Shown here: positions 11,101 through 22,506 of the stretch, piece by piece | Numbering within the stretch: the first letter of the stretch is position 1 | How the letters are laid out: each line of letters starts with the position of its first letter | Source: Apodemus sylvaticus | Lineage: Eukaryota; Chordata; Mammalia; Rodentia; Muridae | Assembly (NCBI RefSeq): GCF_947179515.1 | Contig: NC_067481.1 | Span: forward strand, 1,277,070 to 1,341,069 | Direction: 5' to 3' | Length of the DNA stretch: 64,000 bases | Notes under the pieces: model-generated | The model's database searches: none | What the model was told of the DNA's origin: nothing | The model's input: only the letters and a program-made list of their open reading frames with translations | Translations under genes and position numbers: made by a program

Positions 11101-14100
11101 TGGAACCTGTGAAGGCCCCAGGGGGACATCTTTCAGCTCTTCCTGGTGGAGCTGACAGCTTCAACCAGTCTAGGACTTTGCCAGAACCATAGACTGGGTT
11201 CATCCCATTTTTCAAAGCATATGACATCCTAAAAGAACTGGGACTAATCTTCATGCCCCACTACACACGAGACACAGTAACATTCATGGAATATGCAGAC
11301 CACAGAGGCTGCATGCTTGTGGCTCAGCCGCTAAGTTGTCTCCTCAGCAGAGTTACTGAGGCAAACACAGAGGCATGGAGAACACGATTTGGGAAGAGGC
11401 AAGACCAACACTAGACAAGCTGCCATGTTGGGTGATAGGAACTGTTCCCCACTTCCTAGCCCCAGCCTCTGAGAGCTTACCTCTGCCAGCCAGTCAGGAT
11501 GATTCCTTGTAGAATATTCTCTGGTCCACTGCCTGCCACCTGCAGCCACAGCTCATGGTTTCTGATGTGGTGCTCAACAGGGGGCAGAGCTTGACTTGCC
11601 CCTGTGGCCCCCTTGAAGGCACTGGCAGCCCACAACCTCTGGAAGCCACACTCCTGGTACTTTCCTATGAGGAAGACTAGGCAAGAAAGCAAGCAGATGA
11701 GTAGCTCTCACAGAGAGGCCCTGGATACGCAGCCTAATCAGAGCAGCTGAGAGCCACGCCTATCCTAGCAGAGGGGAGACACCAACCCTTCCCACAATGC
11801 CTGTGGTTTATCACTCATTACAAAGAAACACTTCAGGAAGAGCTTGAAAGGACCTGGGATGATCTGGAGCCAGCAGGGGATCCCATGCCAGGACAGGAGG
11901 CTTTGCATAGCCTTTCTGTTCCATGCTGGTCAGCTAAGCTAATGTGGTGCCCATATTTCTAGGCTAAATAGTTCAGGTTACAAGGTTATGGAGGACTGGG
12001 AAACAGTCATGCAGGTACGTGTACCACGAGGAATGTATTACGAACAACCCATACTGACTTTTGCCGTGGACATCCAGGTCAGCGCCATAGTCCCAGAGCA
12101 CAGGCTCCACCAGCTGAGGCACCCCAGACGCTGCCAACAGAGCAAGGCCATGAGTGTGGGAAGGACCACTCGGGTACTACTCCTGCTGCTTGATATTGGG
12201 GTCTCACTGTGCTGCCCAAGCTGGACTTGAACTCCAGTCCTCCTGTCTGGACCTCTTAAGTACTGAGAGTACAGTCGGGGGCCACCAGGCTCATCTCTGG
12301 TGCGTCCCTTTAATGTTAAAGTTAAACGTAACCATCTTCTCAGGTCTAGTGGGTTTTAAGTACAGCTTGCAGCTGTGCTAGGCTCTGGGCCATACACATC
12401 AGAGCCACAAATGATGTGTGTAGCCGCCTGCTTTTGTGAGGAGGGATTCCTAAGCTCATCTCCAAGCTGCCTGTCTTGCGGCCTCGGGGCACTGGAGTAT
12501 ACCTTGAACTCATTAATGTAAAACATACACTAGTCTCACAGAACACAGGTTCAGCTGGCCCTGGGTCTCTCTGCACTGAGCCTCAGGGCTGAGTGGAGCT
12601 GGGTGGTGGTCTACGCGCTGATCTTCCAGGCTGGGGAAGGCTCTTCAGCTCGCATCTCCAGGCTTTGGGCCGGAGTAAACTTTTGGCCCTGGCATCTTCA
12701 AGGCTGGACACAGAGTACACATGGGACTAAAGCTATCAGAAGCACTGGACACACCAATGGCCCCTCTGGGCCTGCTGGCAGCCATGCCAATCACACTCCT
12801 GCAAGGTCGTGCAGGGATTTAAAGGGGACAGAACCCAGCACTTCCACTAGAGCATACATTAAGAGTTCACTTCCAAGGCCTCTGGAACTTGAGGTCTTGG
12901 GCAGCCACATGTAACCCCCATTCATACCGGCCCTGCCAACCTTTTAGCTGCTCCTGAGGGATGTCCCGTAGCATGTCATCCCACACCAAGGGTGTTACGC
13001 CAGGGTGCTGGGTCAGCACATGGCTGGCTACTGCCTGCATGTGGCTCAGGCACAATTTCGCATGGCTGTTCTGTTCCTGCTGTAGCCACTGTTTTGAGGT
13101 CTCCCCCTCACCCAAGTAGTAGACCTAGGAGGAAGAAACAGGATGGGATTGCAGCTGGTGCCATCCTTAGGACTCCAGGGTTCACACCTGTCCCGAATCT
13201 TGGGGTGGCTGCAAGTAGAGGAGACTAGAAAGGGGCTTAGCTTCCCTGGTCTCCACAGGAAGACTGCTTTTCTTAGACTGGATTCACTGAGGGCCTCTCT
13301 GGGTTCAAAGCAGCTCTGCTTAGATCACTAAGAGGCAGAACGACCTTGTTAACTCACTGAAGAGTGGGTGAATGTGTGACCCACTGTGCCATGGCTATCC
13401 CTGACATGTGACAATGCTGATGAGCCTTGATCTACACTCCTAATGGCAGTGAAGAGGCCAGACATGGAAGGAAATATGTAGTGTAATTGTGTCTGTGAAA
13501 TACATACACACACACACACACACTTTTTTTTTCTGAGACAGGACCACACAACATTATAGGTTGTATTATTATTCCTCCTCCTTTTTACTTTATTTACTTT
13601 AGATGCATTGATTTTTGCATGCATATATGCCTGTGTGAAGATGTCAGATACCCAGAAACTTAAGTTATAGACAGTTGTGAGCTGTCATGTGGGTGCTGGG
13701 AATTGAACCCAGGTCCTCTGGAAGAATAGCCAATGCTCCTAACTGCTGAGCCACCTCTCCAGCAGCCCTCTATCCCCCCTTTTCTGAGACAGGATTTCAT
13801 GGAGCCCAGGCAGGCTTATAATTCTCTATGCTGGGTCACAGGTGTGTGTAACCACATCTTGCTTTCAGATTTCCTTATTTTGAGATACCATGGCCCAAGA
13901 TGACCTAGAACTCACTATGAAGCTGAGGCTGGTCTCAGGTTTGTGACAATTCTCTCCACAATCCTCCAAGTGCTAGGATTACAGATGTCAGCCATCATAT
14001 CCAGCTCTGATTTACTTTTAAAAATGGAAACCTCAGGGTGGAATGTCTACAAACCCAGGCAGAAGCCTTTGTCCCAGAGCCTACCCCAGTCCTGCCCACA

Positions 14101-17100
14101 AATCTGGACTCAAGCCAGAGAAGCAGAGTAGAGACTAGCCATTGGATGGGTTTGGTAAGAGGACAACCACAGATGGCCCAGAGGAACACTCCTCCCAAAC
14201 AGTGCTTCAAGATCCAAGTGTAACAACACTGTTTCACACTGCACGTCTTTGGCTCCAACTGTCTAAAAGGACATGCATTTGCTCATGGCTGCGGCTGGCT
14301 CTGTTCCTGTAGGAGGTAAAGAAGCCTGGCCCCTGAATCGGAGCATCACAGGTACACAGGATACCTTACTTGGGCTCTGCAGGACTGCCCTATGCCAGTC
14401 AACACTCCAGAGATGTCATCTCCTAAACAGGCCTATCTCCTTGGCAACCTCTGCCTTTATTCTTTAGTATTCTTTATTCTTTAGTATTCTCGACTTAAAA
14501 GAATTCCTAGGGCCTGGCATGGTGACACGTACCTGTAATTTCAGTGTTTGGCAGGATGAGAGCGAAGGATCAATAGTTCAAACCAGCCTGGGTAATGTAA
14601 TGAGACTGTAGTTCAAAAAATTTTTAAATTAAGTTAAACCAAACCAAATCAAAAGAAAACAAAGAGGGGGCTGGAGAGATTGCTCAGAGGCTAAGGGCAC
14701 TAGAAGCTCTTCCAGAGGATACAGTGTTGATTCTCAGCTCTCACTAGGTGGCTCACAGTAACTGCAGAGCCAGGTGATCCTGACACCCTCTTCTGTTCCC
14801 TGTGGGTGTTGCATGTCACCCCATACCAACTGTACACAGACATACATGCAGGAAAAACATCCATACACATAAAATAAGTAAGTAAAGAGACAAGTATAAA
14901 AAGAAAAGAAAGAAGCCATATGTGGCTCATGATTGTGAAGAAAGGCAGCTGCACACCCTGAGACCACAGGCACTCACCTCGTCACAGCCAATGTGGAGCC
15001 ACCGGACATCCCCATGGAGCTCCAGAATCTGGTCGATCATGGCTTGTACCAAGGCCAGGGACTCAGCCTCATGAGGGTTCAGGGTGTTGGGGAAGTGAGC
15101 CACTTCACGGAGATGTGCAAATGCTGCATGCTTTAGCACAAACTGAGGACAGAGGGAAGCTGGTGCCTAACGGTCCCAGTTTTTGCATGCCCTCGGTGAG
15201 CACTCCAAGTTACACAGCTTCACCCAGTGTACCTGAGGGCCAGCTGGGCGGCCTGCACAGGTTACTGCTGACTCTTCCAGACATCTGCAGCTGAGACAAG
15301 CTTCAGACTCTGCCTGAGCTGAGCCTTCTAGCTGGTTCCTCAGCAGCCCTCATCCCTCCCTTACTTCCCTCCCCCTCCTCCTCCTCTTTCTCCTTCTTCC
15401 CCCAAACTCCGCCCCTCTCTCTGTGGTGTTGGTACTTTAACTCAGGGTTTTGCACATGTCAAGTGAGTTATTTTACAGAACTAGATCTCCAGCCTTGTCT
15501 TTTTACTTCTATGGGTATTCCTTGTTAGGGTTAGGGGTCTGTGCGCCACATGTGCCTAGTGCCCAGAGGCCAGAACGGGGGCATCTGATCCTTCAGAACC
15601 AGCTGTTTTGGGCTGCCTTGTAGGTGCTGGGAATCAATTTTGGGTTCTCTGGAAGAACAGCTAGCACTCTTAACAGCTCTTGCCACTCCAGTCCTTTTTT
15701 TTTCCTTTAAATTTAATTTTAGAGGTGTGAATAAGGCTGCATCCGACAAGCCATTAAATCAATACTGTGTTTGCCTCTCAGTTGTCCGTCTTACATATGA
15801 GAAGTAATTCTGGATAAAATACTGGTAAAAAGACATAGCAAAAGCAGAAGGTTTCCTTCCGTCTTAGTGAAGCTGCTCTGAGCAAGAGTTGTGCTCTCTG
15901 GCTGCTTCTGAGTGGTGCTGTGAGAACAGGAGTTGAGGCAGCACTGAGCTGCTGCCTACCCGTCAGGCCCAGTCTCTGAACCTCACGCTTACCTCCATGT
16001 GTCCGAATGTCTGCACCAGGGGTACAACTTCCAGCTCACTGAGTCTGGCAAGGCGCAGGATCTCTGTGACTTCGGAGGGGCTGGGGTAGTAAGAGTACAC
16101 AGAGGCTTGTGTCAGCCTGGGTGGCGCAGCACTGCTGCCCAGCCCAGCTCAGCCCTTTCTGGCCTCTTTGCATCATACACGAACTCGCTACAGAGTCATC
16201 CTGCATAACAAGGTTGGCAGACTGGCCCAAGGGCAAAACTTATGCCTCAGCTGCTTGTGTACAGCTCTTAACCTAAGAAAGGGTTCCTTCACTGCCCCCC
16301 TCCCCCGCTGAATCCCATTAACTTTGAAAGACAAACAGATATTCACTGTCAGAAAACAGCAGAGCAGCCGGGCAGTGGTGGCGCACTCCTGTAATCCCAG
16401 CACTCTGGGAGGCAGAGGCAGGCAGATTTCTGAGTTTGAGGCCAGCCTGGTCTACAGAGTGAGTTCCAGGACAGCCAGGGCTACACAGAGAAACCCTGTC
16501 TTGAAAAAACAAAACAAACAAACAAACAAACACACAAAAAAACAGAAAACAGCAGAGCAGGGAGCAGGCAAACCTGCAGCAGGTGCACGCACGGGTGCAT
16601 TGTAGCAGGTGCACACACAGGTGCATTGCAGCAGGTGCATGCACAGGTGCAGCAGGTGCAATGGAGAGCTGGGATCCCCAGAGTCAAACCACCTTCTAGC
16701 ATAGTAGAATATGCTTGTCTGAGCCATCCAAGCACTGGTATTATGGGTAGTTACCACCATGCCTAGCTAAAGAATCAGCAAGGACCATATCTATACTCCC
16801 CTGACCTGCTTGTGTACACTAGGTAAGCACTTTACCACTGAGCTATATCCTCAGCCTCCCTGATTCAGCAGCTAAAATGATACACTGCATAGTTGTTAAC
16901 CTTGATTTCTTTTTAAAAAAGATTCATTTATTTGAGTACACTGTAGCTGTCTTCAGACACACCAGAAGAAGGCATCAAATCTCATTACAGATGGTTATGA
17001 GCCACCATGTGGTTGCTGGAAATTGAACACAGGACTTCTGGAAGAGCAATCAGTGCCCTTAACCCCTGAGCCATCTCTCCAGCACCGTCCCCCCACCCCA

Positions 17101-17467
17101 ATCTTGATTTCTATGAGAGATTTAGAATTTTCCCACTTGCTTATACATTCCAAGGTTAAAATCAAACTATGAGGAGCTGGGGAGATCATTCAGTGGTTGA
17201 AATGCCTGTTGCATAAGCAAGAGGACTAGAGTTCAGATTCCCAGATCCCAGGTAAATGCTGGGTGGGCATGGTGGACTATCTCTACTTCCGGTGCTCAGA
17301 AGGCACAAACAGGATACCAGAGGAAGCTGGCTTGCCGGAGTAGCAAAGATGGTATGTTCTGGATTCAACCAAAGATGCTGCTTTAGTTAAAAAAAAAATG
17401 GAGAGTGATAAAGACTTGGGATGTCAACTTCAGGCTTCCACACATGTGCATGCATACACATGTAAAT

Positions 17468-17517
<50 letters not shown>

Positions 17518-20500
17518 AAAATATCCAATTGTGGCCATAAACACAACTCAGTCCCAGCTGCCCCATGACTTCTTATTCTTCCTTATAGGGCCAGAATGGA
17601 TATTTCTCTTTCAAATGTTTCCTGATTACCTTTAATGTACATGTTTTACTTAAAAATATATTCTGCATGTGTGTGTGCTAAGTGTGTGTATGTGTACCAG
17701 GTATGTGCAGGAACCTGGAGGGTACTGACTATGGCCCTGGAGTAGCAGGTGGTTGTGAGCCACTCTGTGAGCCCTGGGAACCAAACCCAGACCTTCTGTA
17801 GAAGCTTAAGTGCTCCACAGCACTAAGGAACCTCTGGAGCCCCTACAGTATTTTACTCAGAGCAGGAGGAAGGACTGTAGGAGCCAGAGGGTCAAGGATA
17901 CCACAGGACATGGCCCACAGAATCAACTGCCTAGGGCTCGTAGGGACAGCCAACAATCAGAGCCTGTGTGGGTCTGAGCTAGGCCCTCCGTGTATGCATC
18001 ATTGTGAAGCTTGGTGCTCTTGTGTGACTCCTACCGGTGGGAGCAGAGGCTGTGTCTAACTCTTGTCTGCTTTTGGGACCTCTTTCCCCCTATTGGCTGC
18101 CTCGTCCAACCTTGATGTAAGGGTATATGCATGGTCTTATTGTAAGTTATTATGCCAGGAGTGGTTGGTATCCCTGAGAGGCCTCTTCTTTTCTGAAGGG
18201 AAACAGAAGAGGAGTGGATCTAGGGGAGACAAGAGGTAGACGTAGAGCTACGGGGAGAGAAGGGAGGGGAAACTGCAGTCAGGATGTAATATATGAGGGA
18301 TAATAAATTTAAAAAAATTGTGTGAATGTTTTCCCTGCATTTGTCTGTATACCACACTTTTAACATGTGAAGTCAGCTTCACATGTTAAGGTATTAGTAG
18401 CTTCCCATTGCCTCGTGAGCTACCCCATGGGAGCTGGGACTGGAACCTGGGTCCTCTGGAAGTTAGTGCTTCTAATACCTGAGCCATCTCTCCAACCCAA
18501 TGTTTTATTTTTTAAGTGTTTTAGGTTTCTTTGGATTTTGAGACAAGGTTTCTCTGTGTAGCTCTGGGTGTCCTGGAAACTGGTGCTGTAGACCAGGCTG
18601 ACATCAGACTCAGAGATCTGCTTGGGATTAAAGGCATGAGCCACCAAGGCCAGGCCAGGTTAGGTTTTTTTTGTTTTTGTTTTTGGTTTGGTTTGGTTTT
18701 TTTGAGACACGATTTCAATCTACAGCCCAAAGTGGCCTTTAACTTTCTTTTTTTTTGGCAGGGGTGGGGGGGGAGGGAAGGGAGTGTGGTTTTTGTTTTG
18801 TTTTGTTTTGTTTTTTTTTCCCCGAGACAGGGTTTCTCTGTGTAGCCCTGGCTGTCCCTGGAACTCACTCTGTGAACTAGGCTGGCCTCAAACTCAGAAA
18901 TCCGCCTGCCTCTGCCTCCCAAATGCTGGGATTACAGGCGTGCACCACCACCGCCCGGCTGGCCTTTTAACTTTCAACAATCATCCTGACTCGGCCTCTG
19001 AAATGCTGGTGTGAGTCACCACACGTAACTACATGTTTTAATTCTGTAATGTTATATACATAAAGACATGCACTTAGAGACAAAACGGAATGTAGACTGT
19101 TAGTTTCCAATTGTCCACCCACAGTGATGCCCAGGCCTTCCTTGATGGTGGCCCTCCCCTCGCCCGCCCCGGGTTGGCATCCTGCTAGCTTTGATACCTG
19201 TATGCATGCTTGGCCCTCAGCAGCCTCAGCTGGCCCTCGTAGGGAAACATGTCTTCGTACTCAATGAGGAGGCCATTTGCACCAAGTGCATGGAACAAAG
19301 GAAAAACCTGTGCAGAGACAGAGGGTGTTGGGAAAGTGGCAATCTGAACAGAAGGATGGGAGCTGATATTCGCATTTCTCACTCGCAAACTTTAAATCTA
19401 GAATGTGTATTTGGTGCTTGCACAGGAGTGTTATGTGTTATTGAATAGCAATAAACAATGCTGCTGGTTCAGCGGGGGAGAGGGGACTTGGGCCAGCTGG
19501 GAGAGTCATGCTGGAGCCAGGCCAGAAGGGTCCAACACACCAGAACCTGGGTGCCATAGCATCGGGGCACCACGAACAGCCCTGAAGAGAGATTTCAGCT
19601 CCTAGGAAGGAAAAGCAGGTGGGGGAATGTGTGCAGAGGCAGCAGGAAGTATCTGTGCATGCGCACATGCAGGGGTGGGGCTCAAAGTCTCAGAGCCCCT
19701 TCCTCCCATTCTCACCACTTTCTTATCTTTATGTTAAGGGTAGGAATTTCCCTGTCTTCAAGCCTTTTATACAGAATAACTGGAATTGATTGATTTATTG
19801 GTCTGAGATCAAGGCCAGGGATTTATTTGTTTTTGTTTGTTTGTTTGTTTTTTCCGAGACAGGGTTTCTCTGGGTAGCCCTGGCTGTCCTGGGCTCTGTA
19901 GACCGGGCTGGCCTCAAACTCAGAAATCCGCTTGCCTCTGCCTCCAAGTGCAGGGATTACAGGCGTGCGCCACCACTGCCCAGCAAGGCCAGGGATTTAA
20001 AAAGAAAAAAAAAAAAAACCACAATGTAGGAACTAATGAAGGGGCCTCTAACTATATTTAAAACATCTATCAATCTCCGAATAAGGCTCCAAATGTTTTC
20101 TGTGATGTATGGCGTGTTTTCTTTCTTAAAGTGCAGGATCGTTCTGAAGAATGCTGAATCAAGGAAATCAGCTGGTGACTGAAAATCAGCTAAGGCGATT
20201 CACAAAACGGGTATTAAGCGAGTACAAATCAGAGGCAGCCTGACCATGGAGAGAGGTCATCTGACTCAGTTGCCCACAGAGACCAAAGCAACGATGGTGG
20301 CATCTACTCCCCCAGGGTTCTTGTCTCCCTGGCACCTGCGTATACCTCCTGGGCAGCTCTTGCAGGGGCTGGGACGTCTGAGAGGCTGAGACTAGAGAGA
20401 CTGGAACCTCACAGCCATGAGTCCTCTGGCCTTTCATGGTTTAGATGGTAGCAGAGGTTATCATTGCTAAGCTGTATATATATATATACCTCATAAGCTA

Positions 20501-21129
20501 ACTTTTACTTTTCTTTTTGTCTGGAATACTAGAAAGCAAATCCCAGACATCATTTCACTTGCAAATGCTTTGATTTAAATTTCAAACTGTTTAAACTTAA
20601 GACAATAACCATAACCCTAATCCCACCAAACCAATTATTTGTAAACCCTTAACATTCCTCATTCTCAAATTTTCCTGTTTCAAAAAGCTGTGGCTTGAGT
20701 CAGATTTATACATTTTTAAGTAGATCTTCTGTTTGTTTGTTTGCCTGTGTGTGCTAATGTATTTTCATGTGTTAAGAGGCCAGAAGTCTACTTCACAAGT
20801 GCTGAAATTATAGGTAAAAGCCATCTCTCCAACCCCTTGAGCAGATAAAAAGTTATTTTTTTAAAAACATTTAGTGTGTGTGTGTGTGTATGTTTGTGAA
20901 GGGAGATGGTGCCTATGTGAGAATCAGAGAATTTGGGAAGCGGTTCTCTTTTTCCTTTATGCAGGATCCAGGGAACAAACACACACCATCAGGCTGGCAG
21001 AACCTTTAACCTTACTCCCCTTGAGCAGATCTTTAAAGCAGTATCTTGTGCTAATTCTGAGGTGGGGTCTCACTATGTAGACCTGCCTGGCCTGGAACTC
21101 ACAGAGATCTGCCTGCCTCTGCTTCCCAG

Positions 21130-21169
<40 letters not shown>

Positions 21170-22464
21170 ATTTTTTTTTTTTGAGACAGGGTTTGACACT
21201 GCACCCCAGTGTTTAATTCACTTGCCTTCTCCTGTACCAGCCTCTTAAACCCTGTAATTCTAGGATTTGATGGAACCCCAGGATCTGAGAGGCTGATTCA
21301 GATTCTTCCCAAGGTTGTACTGCCCTGAATTACTGTAGATAGTGTTTCATTAGAACTACTGGAGGCTGGAGAGATGGCTCACTGGTTAAGAGCACTGACT
21401 GCTCTTTCGGAGGTCCTGAGTTCAAATCCCAGCAACCACATGGTGGCCCACAACCATCTGTAATGAGATCTGATGTCCTCTTCTGGAGTGTCTGAAGACA
21501 GCTACAGTGTACTTACATATAGTAAATAAATAAATCTTTAAAAAAAGTTTTAAAAACAGAATTACTGATAGCTTCCCTTTTTTTCTTCCCTACTTCCCCT
21601 GCTTCTTTTGGGCAGGAGGTATGTATATATGTCAAAATAGGGGTTCTTGTGTAACACACCTGGCCTTAAAGTCACTATGTAGCTGGTCTAAGTCACCAAC
21701 AAGACTTTTTCTTTTCTTAGTATTATTTGTATTTCCATAATACATTTTCCATAATGTCCCCCTTTTTTTTTATAGTTTCCTTGGAACATATTTTCCTCCA
21801 CAGCCACCTCTGGCTGCGGAATGAAGTGGTCCTTTTCTGTGAGGCTCATCCAGCTGTGGCAGGGGAGCTCATGCAATGGTTAACCCCTCATGGGCTTCGT
21901 TCATAGGCTGTGCATCTCAGGTGCTGTGCTCCCTGGGGTATGATCAATGCCTAGACAGTCCTTCTAAGTCCAGCACTGCTCTCTTGGTGTTGTTGTATTT
22001 TCTTTTTTTTGAGACAGGGTCTCAGGTAGCTGACCTTGAACTTGCTATGTAGCTGAAGATGACCTCAAACTCCTAACCCTCCTGCTGCCACTTCCCAAGT
22101 GCTGACTACAGGCATGTACCACTGCCATGCTCAGCTCTTGCTAGGCTTCTTAGGAGGACAGGTATCTCTGTGTATCCCTGGCTGACCTAGATCTCACCCT
22201 GCAGGCCAGGCTGGCCTCGGAGCCTACTTCTGATCCACCTACTTCTGCCTCCTGAGTGCTGGAGTTACAGGACTATGCCATGACCGCCTGGCATTTGTAC
22301 TGCGTTTTAAGGACCTGCACCAAGGACTTAGTACTCCTTTTGGGTCACTGACCCAGGCATGCCCTCACTACTTGGCCTTGACATACTTATTGATCCTACT
22401 GTTCACTCTGCTTCTTTAAGATGACCTGAATCAGAAGCTTTGTTGTATTTGTGTGCGTGTGTGC

Positions 22465-22506
<42 letters not shown>

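Noticed and set aside
17880..18322. Possible exon or gene in the L1-like segment
   Set aside because: Matches L1 3' UTR-type sequence with an A-rich end and contains no long frame.
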